Position numbers and translations under genes: made by a program
Notes under the pieces: generated by a model
Database searches by the model: none
What the model was told of the DNA's origin: nothing
Seen by the model: only the letters and a program-made list of their open reading frames with translations
NCBI GenBank assembly: GCA_021234155.1
Contig: JAJEKV010000004.1
Location: forward strand, 14,292,716 to 14,356,715
Direction: 5' to 3'
DNA from: Isoetes taiwanensis
Taxonomy: Eukaryota; Streptophyta; Lycopodiopsida; Isoetales; Isoetaceae
DNA: 64,000 bases
Part shown: positions 31,510 to 43,128 of the stretch, one piece after another
Position numbering within the stretch: position 1 is the first letter of the stretch
Layout of the letters: each line of letters begins with the position of its first letter

Positions 31510-34500
31510 AATATAGGACTGGCTGGCTTGACAGTAAACTATTCAGCTTACGACTTCATTTCAGTAACAGGCACAAATTGGACGACCAACGAGATGTCAG
31601 AATTAGACATATGGTAATATTTCTATGCAACGACGGTGGTAGGGAACAAAAATGGGATATACTTAGGACCTAATACCTGACACCTGTACGCAAGTAAATA
31701 CAGGTATAGGAATTTAAGAAGATACACATAGCAGGCTGGCAGAAATACGATCGAAAGTAAGGAAGGGCGTATATATAATGGGACAACAGTTCTACGGGTA
31801 GGGACCCACATAGGGGCAAAAGATAAAAAAACATTGTTCACGTGCTGGAGGGAAAAGAACTACAAAATAGGGAGAGGAAGCACAGGGCTAGCCTGCTACA
31901 TTAGGAATAGCAGTGTCAAAAAAGCATGTATTTTGAAAAATGACATTAATAAAAGATACATGCTTATAAATATTGTGTTGCTTGATTACAGAAATCTATA
32001 TCTGCTAATAGTATACTATCCACCCCAATGTGATAAACTGGAACTATTAAGCATGGGAGAGATTGTCATGAGACATAGGGATAAGGGAATGCTGATCATA
32101 GTAGGGGATATTAACGCAAGGACGGGACGGGAACATGCACAGAAAGCAGGGATAGACAACGAGAATGGGCAGTGGACACAGGCTGGAAGAGGGGAAGAAT
32201 GGCAACGGGATACAGTAGACGAAATGGAGATGACAGCGAGAGGAGAAACACTGATAGAGGTATGTACAGCAACAGATACAATTATATGCAATGGCCTAAG
32301 AAGATGGGAGGCTTCAGGCCAGTTCACAAGCACAAATGCTCACGGGAGCAGTATAGTAGACTATGTGATAGCAAATGAGGAAGCAATAAAGGAAATAGGA
32401 AACATGGAATTAGGGGAATGGCCGTTAGGAAGGAGGGAGGGACACAGACCCATACTGCTCAAGATGAATGTGGCAAGGGGAAGAACATATGACGAGCAAG
32501 GAAGAGGCAAACAGGCCAAAATAACAATTAAATTCAGAGAAAACAGAGTAGGAACATTCATAAAAACAGTAAAAAAAGAAAATAAAAGAGAAGGAATGGG
32601 GGGGAGAGGGAATGAAGGACAGAGGGACATGAATGACATCTTGGAAGAAGCAGCTAGAATGGCATTCGGGAGAAGAGAAAGAGGAAGGAGGGCTATAGCA
32701 TTTCGAAGATCAGTATGGTTTGACGAAGTATGCATGGAACAACGAAGGAAAGCCAAACAGGCAAAAGGAACTGAGGCATACCAAGAGGAACGCGGCAAAT
32801 ATGTGAAAATACTGAAAAGAAAGAAAGCTCAGGACCTGAAGAACCATCAATGGGGATTGGCCGAAGACCTGAAAAAGAGACCTAAGGTATTCTGGAACAA
32901 TATGGAAAAAGGCTCAAGAACAAAAACGGGTACAGTAGCAGGGGAGGAGGGGAGAGGAACGGAAATAGAAATAGACTGGACAAGATACCTAGAACGTTTG
33001 TACAAAACAGGAGCTGCACCAATCATGGACCCGGAAGGTAGACACAAACCCCCCTTCTCCAAGGAAGAAGTGACATGGGCACTAAACAAAATGGCAAACA
33101 ATAAAGCCCCGGATCTATATGGGCTAACAGCAGAGATGTTGAAATGCGTAGGAACAGAGATAGTAGGGATCATAACAGAAATATTCAATGAGGTAGTACA
33201 TTCAGGTCTTCCGGAAAGATGGCAGTTTAATAAGATAGTCCCGCTCCATAAAGGAGGAAACAGAGAAGAACCGAGCAATTACAGGACTACTATGGTCAGT
33301 TCAGTATTCGCGAAATGGTTCGGAAAAACTTTGCATAAGAAATTGAAAACGTGGGCAGAAGCAGGGAAGCTCAGGGCACAAGGCCAGGCAGGTTTTCGAC
33401 CAGAGCACTCGACTACGGACCATCTGGTGACCCTAAGGATAATGATAGAGCAGACAAGGGAGAGTAACAAGAAGATCATATGTTGCTTTGTGGACTTTAA
33501 AAAAGCCTTTGACACAGTGCCTAGAGATAAGCTTCTACTTAGACTAATAGGACTAAGAGCACCAGAAGGACTAGTAGGATCAATTGCAAGGCTATACCAA
33601 AAGGTATATGCCAAAACGGATGGGGAAGGAGAAGCCATAGAATGCGACACAGGAGTAAAGCAAGGATGTCCACTATCACCCACACTGTTTGGGATATACA
33701 TAGATGCCCTACAGGAATTTGTCAATGAGAGACGGGGAGACAGTGAAGCACCAATGATAGGGAAAACAAAAGTACCAATAATGCTATATGCAGATGATTT
33801 AGGTATGATGGCGACCAAAGCCAAAGGGATGCACAGAATGCTAGAGATACTAGAAGAATTGCGTATGGAGGCAGGGACCCACAAATAACCCGGGAAAAAA
33901 CAAAATAGTGATCTTCGATGCGAAGATAAAGCACTGAGCCATTTAGATACAAGGGGAGGAACTAGAAGAAGCCCGCAGGTACGATATCCGGGATACGACA
34001 CACATGGGGGGGGGGGAGTGGTCAAAAGGAGCCGGATACCGATTCCAAGCGAAGAATAGGCAATTATTACATCATGATGAATTACTGTAACAACAATAGG
34101 ATCACCAACTGGGAAATCAAAGCATACCTATTTAGCACAATAGTAGCATCAACACAGCTGTACGGATGTGAGACATGGGGACCAGGCCTATTAGAGAAGA
34201 AATGGGAAAAACAAGAAGGCATATTGAGGCAATGGCACGGACAGGAATTTCAGGTGAAGACAGGTACATCATTAGCAACAATATTATATGAGACGGGGGA
34301 AAAGCCAATGGAAGTGAGGGCGTGGGAAAGAACAATTAGGTACCTAATGAAGGACAACAACTATGGGAAAGAGGACAAACTGTCGTCAATAGCGATAGAT
34401 GAGTCAGCAAAACAGCACATAACAACAGGCAAAGGATGGTTTAACGAATTGGCGAAGTGGACGGCGAGTATGGGGATGCAACTAAACCAGATTATACAAG

Positions 34501-34976
34501 CGGGAGGATGGGACGAAGAATGGACAGGCAGAGCAATGAGGAACTGGCTGGCACGCGACCTACCGTGGCCTAAGGCAACCGCGGCTATTGGGAACCTTCA
34601 ATCCGTGGGGACGGATAGGGGCATATCACGCATACAAAAGCAAAGATAATCGAATAAGAGTAACAGGGGAACGCTGGCCAGATTCAGGATGGGGAGCCAC
34701 GACCTCCGAATTGAGAAAGATAGATGGAGGAAAATAGATAGAGCAGAGCGAATATGTCGAATATGTGACTCAGGAAAAATAGAAGACGAAGAGCACATGG
34801 TAAAAGAGTGCCCAGTTTACACCGACATAAGGTCCAAATTTAACAAGGTTGGGTGGGATCTCCCACTCCCAGCATTGATGGACAAAGAAGAGACACTCAC
34901 AGATGTAGCGAAAGCTATAAAAGAAATGATAATAAGACACCGGGGGGTGCACAAAGAGAGAGGTCTAATAATCTGA
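31510..34976 (+). pseudogene. LINE-C ORF2: endonuclease / reverse transcriptase, broken
   Basis: An N-terminal trace (NYSAYDFISVTGTNW) ends in a stop. After TAG 31729-31731 the main frame runs to 33888 with GDINARTG, SIVDYVIAN, EGHRPILL (the usual SDH has become EGH), CCFVDFKKAFDTVPRD, GVKQGCPLSPTLFGIYID and LYADD. Frames 34074-34649 (STQLYGCETWGPG) and 34689-34976 (RICRICDSGKIEDEEHMVKE, CPVYTDI) carry the thumb region and Cys-His end. At least three stops or shifts and the altered endonuclease motif make it inactive. Confidence 0.85.
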
Positions 34977-35187
34977 GAAGCACAAATGAGGCGGATCAGA
35001 GAGGCCCACAAAGTACAGTTCAAAATTGTTTATAGCGATGCATTGTGTATGGCCAAGAAGCCAGCTATAAGCACGATGCGGGTAATATAAAGAACAAGAG
35101 AAGCCCGCTAGATGGCTACATAAAACCTATGCTTCTGTTTGCTCGCAGCACCCTCTGGGAGCTCGCAGGATGCTACACAAGTCCGGG

Positions 35188-35255
35188 GGCCTCACGGCCT
35201 GAGGGACGTTAATGTATATTCTATTCTATTCTATTCTATTCTATTCTATTCTATT
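35188..35255 (+). promoter_or_regulatory. LINE-C 3' stem-loop and (TATTC)n tail
   Basis: GGCC TCAC GGCC forms a perfect 4-bp stem at 35188-35199, followed by GAGGGACGTTAATG and then the pentamer repeat. LINE-A has GGCC TGGC GGTC followed by GAAGACGTAATA and ATTTC units. Retention of pairing through a G-U change supports a conserved structure. Confidence 0.55.
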
Positions 35256-35370
35256 TGTTTGATGCACAAAAAGTTTGGCCATTTTGTGGCGCAGGCATAG
35301 GTTTTTTCTTTGGTGAAACCTCTTTGAAGACAGAGTTTATTAGTTGTTTAGTCCAGAATTTCTCTCACTC

Positions 35371-35574
35371 AATCCCCTTTTATTTAAAAATTCCCCAATC
35401 CATTCGCAAATTCCCTTTTGAACCAATCCCCCTTTCTTGAAAATACCCCGATTCATTCGTAAATACCCTTTTTGAACCAATCCCCTTTTCTTAAAAATAC
35501 TCCAATCTATTTGCAAATTTCCTTTTGACCCAATTTCCCTTTCTTAAAAATATCTCTATGTGCATTTGCAATCC
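35371..35574. repeat. 54-bp minisatellite, about 3.8 copies
   Basis: Units starting AATCCCCTTT recur at 35371, 35425, 35479 and 35532, each with a TTAAAAATACCCCAAT-like middle and a CCTTTTGAACC end, diverged by point changes. Confidence 0.85.
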
Positions 35575-36013
35575 CTTATTTCTACTGATTCCCCTATTAA
35601 AACATACCCTTTTTGTTCAAGAATCCCTCCTTTTTGTTCAAGAATTCCCCATTGCAAAGAAAATAACACATTGCTCTCTGAGTCCCCCGCTCAATGGGGG
35701 ATTTTTCGGGGGATGTGAGCACTTTTTTTGTTGTGCTATGTTGCAATAGCAATTTGCAAGATGAGAGAGGCACAGAACGCATTAAATGGTTTTCGGACAA
35801 AATTTCCCAACGCCTTGCATAAAAACACTTAACAGACCAGTCACAATGCTGGTCACTTTATAATATACATGCTGTTAGAAGCTCACAGTTCTCATTTTGA
35901 TTGGTAGAATTATCACACTCTTTTTTTGCCATCTGCAATTGCTAATTAATGACACATACTTGCATAACATGCTTTTTGTTGTCCAAATACATAAAGACAA
36001 CTTTTTACAGCAG

Positions 36014-38564
36014 CTATAAAAGAAACGCCTTGCACTGGACATTATGTAAAGCAAGAATTCCATTGACCAATTTTCTTCGAACTCCTTGGTATTTGTACAG
36101 AAGGTTTTTGAATGAATGGCACGCATCATGAAAATTGACCTCTAAACAGAAAGTTGCTTTCATTTTCTGGAAAATAGTCTCCATTACTGTTTTGTTAACT
36201 CCTTTTCTTTCCAATCCCAAGATACAATTGATGTAATACAAATGGTTATCGGAAACTAAATAGTCATCTGAAGTAGAAATGTGCCGAAGCCAACCAATCC
36301 AAAATGATAACTTATTTTCAGAATCCAGGCTTCTTACCATCTCAAATACCTCCATAAAGTAGTCACTTGCAAGAAAAGAATTAACCATCCTTGAGAACAA
36401 AACTTCAGGCATCATACCTTTCTCATGAGTGCCATTAATTAGCTCAGATGCTCCAAGCAGGCAAGCCTTCCGAAAGAATGCACATTGATCCCCCACTTTC
36501 CTTATTGAAATATGCAGCATGATTCCACAAATAAGCTTTATATCAGCAGCTACATGGCCGAACTCCTCTGAAATTTCTGGCTCTTTCCACTGCATCCAGT
36601 TGTGAAGTGCGATATGCATGAGACCTTCCCATCTGCACAAAATCTTACCATCAGAATGGTGGATCTGAGATCTAAGTTCTAATCAAAATGCTCAAATCTT
36701 ACTCAAAAGGGGGCTCGATCGCTACTCCAAATGTGACATGCAATGAGTATGTCTCATTCGTTTCCAACTGTTTACTACTGTGAACTCCTGCAATATTCTC
36801 AATAGAAATGTCTCTATTTCTTTTACGAAGACAAGAAGTTCCTTGGTGACTGTTGTATCTTCTTATCACAAATTCTGGTGCACTACTTGTATGCTCATCA
36901 TTTTCTGCTTTCGCAAATGTGTGTGCTGCATGAGGGAATCCCCTGGGTATATACAATACATTTCCAGGTTGAGCCTTGACAAGAGTAAAGGTGGAACCTT
37001 TAGGAGAATCACGCTGACCATACAATCTAGGAAGTAAATGTTCCTGAGGATACACTTTCCATGTCTTCTGCCCAGCAACTTGGAGGGCAAAGACACAATG
37101 GTCATCATAATGAGTTGCAAACCCCTGAGAACCACAAGGGGTCAAGTAGAGATTGGCTCCAACACTGGCTTGCCCAAACCTTTGAGCTAAGTGATTTGAT
37201 ATTGCAGCTATCACAGGGGAACGGAACTCCATCCCTCGAATTGCGATTGTGTACCCATTATGAAATGCAGTCAAATAGTCGATGGCTTTCCAAGAAGTGA
37301 GAGGTTGGAACTCCTTCTCTACACAGCATTTCATATCTCCTACACTCGAGAACTGAGTTTCTACAGATCTTACAACGCAAATATCTTTACCATACAAAAT
37401 CGGGTCCCCTAAATTGCTTTTGATCTCATCTAAAAGCAGCTCTATATCTATTTCATCAGCAGGGGCTAGTGGGCAAGTGACAGAGCCCTCAATTAGGTTA
37501 GTCAAGAGAGAATTAACATTCATAGAAAACTCTTTCTTTAAGTGCATGAGTATGTCGTCCTTCACACTCCCAACTGAAAGAAGAGGAAGTGATTCCCAGT
37601 TTGAGTTAATAAAACTTGCAACACTACCACCAAGAAACATTTGCTCCATGGCTACAACTGAGACTTCTAAGTCATAAAACAAATGGTGCTCCGATGCTAG
37701 CATGACAATAATCCTTGCAAGTAAATGTTCCTCCATGAGGCATCTTTGAAATTCAGATTTATAGTCTCCTGTTCTCTGAATGTTGAATAAGAGCTGCCAT
37801 AGGTTTCTCAGACTCGTAAATGCAGAATGCACTATAGCTATTGCGGTTTTTTTCAATTGATGATTCTGCAACAATGCTCCTGCAACATCCAATGCACTTC
37901 TTAATAATTCCTGGACTCGTGCAGTATCCCCACTCGCTGGCTCATTAATAGTCATCGATTCTGGATCTTTACAAATGCTACCTGCAGCCCAAGACAACAA
38001 AGACCTAGCAAAGCATGCTACCTCTGATTTAATATGATAAAACAATTGAATGATTCCATAAGATTATAGGACTTACAACAAGCTTTCCATGGTGTTCAGG
38101 TCACATAATGCATTTCGGCCTTCTACAGTGATGGCAATGTCTGTCATAGCATTGCAAGCCGCTATGCATAACTTCGTATCATCTTTTGAAACTAAATTCA
38201 ACAAGGCTTGCAAAACTTCGATATGAGAAACAATCTTCAAATTTGTTTCAAGAGATGTCAAGGCCAAACTACTCAGTATGCCCATGCCCCTGATCAAAAT
38301 ACCGCGACATCTACAGATTTGCACCATATTAGACTGCATATAACTAAGCTATATAATAAAAAAAATGATACCTTACTTGCTTTCAAATGAACGGACCAAG
38401 AGGAAAGCTATTTGGTCAAAATCCAGAGCTCCGGAAGGCAGAGTATGGTGGGTTATTTCAATGTGCAAGGAATCAAGAAGCTCCATAACGAGCTTCCTCT
38501 GTGAAGAAGTGGGTTGGACGGAGAGAGTGAAGAGGGCGCGTAGGCTAGAGAGAATTTCCTCCAT
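36014..38564 (-). CDS. JmjC ribosomal oxygenase (MINA53/NO66-like) with a long N-terminal region
   Basis: Four coding exons on the minus strand with consistent phases: 38564-38377, 38310-38077, 38004-36703, 36632-36014 (781 codons with stop). Intron 2 is only 72 nt. The first 150 residues are helical and ARM-like (LSSLALTSLETNLKIVSHIE, VLQALLNLVSKDDTKLCIAA). The JmjC cupin has THYDDHCVFALQVAGQKTWK, giving Fe(II) ligands His439 and Asp441, and LYIPRGFPHAAHT with the third ligand His499. The C-terminal exon is a winged-helix-like extension. Family enzymes hydroxylate histidine on ribosomal proteins using 2-oxoglutarate, usually in the nucleolus; the substrate here is inferred. The start Met (MEEILSSLRALF) was preferred over one nine codons upstream (38591). 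All ligands and splice sites look intact. Confidence 0.85.
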
Positions 38565-38699
38565 TCTATTTCCCAGTGATGCACATAACAATCCTTTCTC
38601 ATGTATACACTATTTTTGGGCAAGGGAAGCAAAGGTTAAAGATTGGGAATCAAGGTGCATAAAATATGTTGCTCAATATACAATATAGAAACAGGGTCG

Positions 38700-39400
38700 A
38701 TTTTTTTGTCCATGGTGTATTTCTGTGTTGACACGTGGCATTGCCAATAACCCGGAATGGAAGTTGGGTACCCTCATTCCGAGTAACAGCTTCAGCCGGT
38801 CACATTTATTTTTTTCAACAGGTTTCATTACATAGATCCGTTACATTCGAAGCTCAGACACAAAATCCATGGTTTCACATTCAAAGCTCAAAAGCCTGTG
38901 AATCTTAGACCTCAACAATACAACAGACCTTGTGAATCTGTCTTTAGACCTACATCAAGGCCGAAATGGGTACATCAAGGCTTCTGGGCCTGCCAACACC
39001 GAAACAAGATGGAAAGTGCAGTGAGGTTGAAGCATATAATCTACCTTCTGTTTTGCAAATCTTTCCAGTCGCTCTCTTTCTATTTTTCTGTACATATAGA
39101 ACATTATTTATCGTTTCAATCGAATGACATAGTAAAAGAAGCATTTGAGACGGGGCTTGGGCCTCCAGAACCATCTACAACACAGAAAACAAGATTATAA
39201 CATAAAAATCTTTGCATACACGAAATCCAGCAAGTTTGCATGCAAAAAACCTACCTAGAAACTTAGGCATACCGACAAAGCACGAATTCGAAGCAAAAGT
39301 CGCCGGAATAGACAATGTCTCCCGTCCTAAAGCTGTAAAACAAGAAAAACCTGTGAAATCATCACAAAAATCCGCAAGAAGTAGTTAAAAATCGAAGACA
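38700..39400. other. Upstream flank of the JmjC gene
   Basis: A GGAATGGAAGTTGGGTACCC / CTCATTCC inverted pair lies near 38754-38785. Otherwise AT-rich, with no gene or RNA recognised. It should contain the JmjC promoter, read on the minus strand. Confidence 0.35.
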
Positions 39401-39404
39401 ACAT

Positions 39405-39821
39405 GTGGCATTTGATGTTTCTGCTCCAACTCCGGTTATAGCAGACATTTATAAAGCTAAGCATCAAGAATCAGAAGCAGAACTTGTACCGCTGCAAAAA
39501 TCTCCATCAACAGTAAGAAACGAGACACAAATGCCTTCAAAATGCAGGAAGCGCCTTCAGGTCAAGCGGTTGGGCTCGCCAGAGAAGAGGCGGTCGCTCT
39601 TGGCGCCTCGACGAAGCCCTGGCGTGCGAAAGAAGAAAGGGGGAGAAAAAAATCTCCCCTGTTTCTATATTGTAGGGGAATGGAGGCCCCAACCTCCATT
39701 CCCCTATACATTGTGGGCCATTATGGCTAAACCCTACATTATCGATAAATCCTGGCCCCAGGTCCTACCTGAAATATTTCATACGAGGCTAAGTGTGCTT
39801 TCCCATGAATTGCAGAGCTGA
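39405..39821 (+). other. Coding-like frame of unknown nature with an internal hairpin
   Basis: An open frame reads MAFDVSAPTPVIADIYKAKH ... SPEKRRSLLAPRRSP, then a Lys-rich stretch. Within it TGTAGGGGAATGGAGG (39671-39686) faces CCTCCATTCCCCTATACA (39693-39710), a 15-bp or longer hairpin with a 6-base loop. No family recognised; perhaps an exon fragment with a foldback insertion. Confidence 0.3.
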
Positions 39822-40093
39822 AAAAGACATAATGAGGTAAAATACCCGAGGCTCATAATTGTTTGGAGAATATTTTGCGACTCAGACTCAGGTACTAAAC
39901 CTGAATCAAGCAAGTAAGGTGCTCATGGGAACGCTGGAGCCTTCAACCTGACCTTAAAAAAAATCTCGAGGTCTTCGTCCCATGGGAAAGCATCCTAAAT
40001 CCTAGCCTCTATGATAGATATAACCTGAAACTGGAATACCAACAGGATAAAAACGATGGTTTTAAGTACGCCCGATTTGGGTTGGCCTCCCAT

Positions 40094-40252
40094 GGAAACC
40101 CTTCCGAATTTCCATGGAAACCCTTCCGATTTTCCAATTTCTGAAATCAGGAAGGGTTTCCACGGGAATTCGGAAGGGTTTCCATGGAAATACGGAAGGG
40201 TTTCCATATTTGAAAATCGGAAGGGTTTCCGTGGAAAACAGGAAGGGTTTCC
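40094..40252. repeat. Cluster of GGAAGGGTTTCC motifs, left array
   Basis: Seven exact copies: two inverted (40094-40105, 40116-40127) and five direct (40150, 40172, 40194, 40219, 40241 starts), spaced mostly about 22 bp, several joined by CATGG. Every frame through it is a repeat artefact. Related motifs occur at 48.1-48.4 kb. Confidence 0.9.
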
Positions 40253-40794
40253 ACAAAATTATTTTTTTTTTTCAAAATAGTTACGCACGTGAGCCTTTAT
40301 GGCTCACGCTTTTCGACACGGACGCCCGACATTAAGGCGCACGTCTATCAAGGACTGTAAGTAACTTCAAGAACAAAATTCGAATTGCATCAAGGAGATT
40401 TTTGCACCAGATCGTATTAGGCTAAGGAAGAAAAGATTTGACAATAGAACCAGAAGGATCCTATTGTGGAGTTCGGCTGCAGATTGGAACCGTAAATCGC
40501 AACCTATCTTAAAAATCTCCTTTTGAACAATCTGGTACGAAACTTCTTTGTCACAACCTGGAGAATGTTTAGCACATAAGACAGTAAAATCATAGCTAAG
40601 ATTTCAGTAGATAAATAAGAATGAATGCATTAAAAAATGTCTCGTCCATGTTTTTGTTCATTCATTGCTATAACTATAAGCGAGATCGTCCAAATAACTT
40701 GACAATCTGAAAATATGAACTATCACAATTCTGGGATCTGATATTTCTAACGACAATTGATCTGCTGGTTTCAGATTGTGCTCTTTTGCAAAAT
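40253..40794. other. Spacer between the motif array and the L1 insertion
   Basis: Contains a TTTTTTTTTTT run and a GTGAGCCTTTATGGCTCAC hairpin near 40290-40308. No gene recognised. Confidence 0.4.
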
Positions 40795-40810
40795 CAAACT
40801 ATATTTTGAT
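40795..40810. repeat. Target-site duplication of L1, left copy
   Basis: CAAACTATATTTTGAT, identical to 47329-47344 at the end of the L1 A-tail. Confidence 0.9.
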
Positions 40811-41082
40811 CTTCTTGGAATTGACGCTTCTATGATAACGGATGGGACCCTCTACCCCTAACTAGATCTTGCAGGTCGTCCAGGGTACGAGCAGCCCCCT
40901 CTCATTATCAAGGTAGCTTTCCCCCCTTTCTTCCCAATCATTTTTTCTTCCCTTTTCTTTGTCCTCTACCATCTTTCCGGTTCTTTCGAGCCTTTCCTGC
41001 TTCTTCCCCTCTTTTCTGTTCCCCTTTACTCTTTTTTTATCTTCTTTTTCTGTTCCGTTTCCCCTTGAATCTCTGCGCCACC

Positions 41083-43128
41083 ATGAGAACTAAGGCCTCG
41101 ACAAGCAAACCAGCTATGGAAGGATCCTCCACAAGGATCCCATATGAATACAAGGATTCAGACCCAATTTTGATCATCCAAAGTTGGGACCAAATCTTTG
41201 TCCTCGAGGGCAAGAATGATCAATCGTGGATAAAAATGAAAGAACTCAAAGCTGCCTTCGACATCATCAGGGAACAGCAGGAATCAGCGGCAGATTGCAT
41301 GGGTGTGCAGAAGGAAGGACAAATTTTAGTTTGCAAACTTGAAATGCAGAGATTGGAAAACCAGTATAAGGAAGGCAAAGCAAATGATCGGGACCTGGCA
41401 TGGCAAATGATTCAGAAAATACAGGAGATGGATAACCTTCTTTATCAACTCATAAGAGTCAAAACAGGGCACTCAAAAGAAGATTGCTGCAGCCTGAAAA
41501 ACCAGATCTTCAGGAGATCCATGACAGAGATGCTTCGGGCGGCAAAAGGACTGGTGGAAGAACTCGAGGATCTCGGGTGGAAATCCAAAGCTTCTTTTCG
41601 ACTGGTAAAAATCTGGGAGGAAGCAGATGACCATGTAATTGAAGATTTCCGAAAAGGATTCAAAAACAGGCTATCCTCTTTCGGCCCGGATACTCTTTTG
41701 AAGGAAGTTGAAATGGACTATAAAACTTACCAACTCCCGCTCAAAGTTCCCACCAAATGCGAGATTGCTGACAGTAATGGTTATTTCCATCCGACTGACT
41801 GCGCAAATTGTGAATGCCAAAACTGTACCAGCATCAAGGAGCAGAATCTGGACAAAAACAAGACAAAGGTTTCCAATTCCAAGCAAACTTTGAAGTCTTC
41901 AGTCCCAATCATGGGAAAATACGACAAAACCAATGGTATCTCTTACAAGAATGCTTTACTCAATTCTTTCAATTCTGTTAATGATGCTAATGACTCTGCT
42001 GAAAAAGAAAATCTTAAAGGAAAGGAGGATATTCTGGACCTGGGTAAGATTGTGGATAATACAGCCAACACCAGATATATAAATCATGGAATTCTTATTC
42101 ATTTCCCTCAAAACTGTCCTTCCATTAGCACTGTTAAATATTGGATTACCAAAACTCTGTTAGTTCCAATATTATCTATCCTTAAATTGGACAGTAAGAC
42201 CTATCAGATCATCTGCAGAGAAGAGAAGAGTGTTTCCATAATTCTTACCAGGAAAATCACCCTTATCTCAGGTTCTCCAGTTTATATAATGAAATGGGAC
42301 CCTCTTTTCATTCCAGGAGATTTCTCCACGATAGCCACCACCACCTGGATTTCCTGTCTGAATCTACCTATGGGCTGCTGGACCATCTCTCACCTTAGTG
42401 CTATAGCTAGCAGTCTGGGCGAAATCATTCATGTCTCCATACCCCAGACCAGTTTCCCCTCTGTCTGTATTCAAAAGAAAATTTATTCTAATTGGGAAGA
42501 CTGCATCCTCTGCAAAATTCCTAAAAGGGGGCTCTTTGAGTTGAAAATCTCCTACTCCAAAACGCCTCTGGCTAAAAGTTCTCACCCTAGAGAGCATCAT
42601 AAGGAGGACAAGATCCAGAAGCAGGAGGAGACAAATCATAAGCAGGAAGAAACATATCAGACCAAACAAGTTTGGGTGCCCAAGGGTAAGAAAATGGAAG
42701 ACAACTGTGATAGTAAAACTGTTTGTAACACCAGCACAAGGGATATTAAGGAAGACGAGACTGAGCTTAATATCATGGATTCTCAAGATAGGTACATTCC
42801 AGACAAAGGTATTTTCTTCCAGTTCCCCTCAAAAGTGGTGATTAGGGTTGACCCAATTAATATGACTATCTCGACTATGGATCTGGGTATCTCAACCCTA
42901 GATTTTGACAAGTTGTGCAAATATGAGGAAACCAGGAAGGAAGACTCAGAGGAGGATGACTTTGAATTCCGAGTCAATAGTAAGACTTCCACCCTGGAAG
43001 ACCTGACCTGGTCTACAATCAACAACAGAAGGAAGAGAGATAAGAAAAATTTCAAAGACTACTCTTTGGGACCTCCAAGAAGATCACCAAGAAAGATCCT
43101 CCCCCCCTCCAATGGATATAAGTCTTAA
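41083..43128 (+). CDS. L1 ORF1 (DUF4283-like RNA-binding protein)
   Basis: ATG 41083 lies in a strong context (GCGCCACCATGAG). The roughly 680-residue product has an N-terminal helical part, a small Cys cluster (DCANCECQNC) and a DUF4283-like RRM-fold region. That region shows GILIHFPQNCPSISTVKYWI, VYIMKWDPLF, TTWISCLNLPMGCWTISHLS and AIASSLGEIIHVS. These match plant L1 ORF1 spacing (WxP..., W.R..LP..CW....L..IA...G). A basic, Lys-rich C-terminus ends at TAA 43126-43128. Intact. Likely role: binding and packaging the element RNA. Confidence 0.8.
   Translation: MRTKASTSKPAMEGSSTRIPYEYKDSDPILIIQSWDQIFVLEGKNDQSWIKMKELKAAFDIIREQQESAADCMGVQKEGQILVCKLEMQRLENQYKEGKANDRDLAWQMIQKIQEMDNLLYQLIRVKTGHSKEDCCSLKNQIFRRSMTEMLRAAKGLVEELEDLGWKSKASFRLVKIWEEADDHVIEDFRKGFKNRLSSFGPDTLLKEVEMDYKTYQLPLKVPTKCEIADSNGYFHPTDCANCECQNCTSIKEQNLDKNKTKVSNSKQTLKSSVPIMGKYDKTNGISYKNALLNSFNSVNDANDSAEKENLKGKEDILDLGKIVDNTANTRYINHGILIHFPQNCPSISTVKYWITKTLLVPILSILKLDSKTYQIICREEKSVSIILTRKITLISGSPVYIMKWDPLFIPGDFSTIATTTWISCLNLPMGCWTISHLSAIASSLGEIIHVSIPQTSFPSVCIQKKIYSNWEDCILCKIPKRGLFELKISYSKTPLAKSSHPREHHKEDKIQKQEETNHKQEETYQTKQVWVPKGKKMEDNCDSKTVCNTSTRDIKEDETELNIMDSQDRYIPDKGIFFQFPSKVVIRVDPINMTISTMDLGISTLDFDKLCKYEETRKEDSEEDDFEFRVNSKTSTLEDLTWSTINNRRKRDKKNFKDYSLGPPRRSPRKILPPSNGYKS

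Larger units (their letters stand above)
31505..35255 (+). mobile_element. LINE-C: decayed LINE related to LINE-A
   Basis: Endonuclease, RT and C-terminal Cys-His regions follow in LINE-A order, then a 3' UTR ending in a stem-loop and a (TATTC)n tail of about eight units at 35217-35255. Two domains align throughout with LINE-A but at moderate identity, so it is a separate subfamily. The 5' end is uncertain; no ORF1 with an RRM was found upstream. Confidence 0.85.

Noticed and set aside
40056-40335. Several overlapping ORFs with repeated GFPWK / KGFHGN words
   Set aside because: All frames are read through the GGAAGGGTTTCC array; the repeat explains them.
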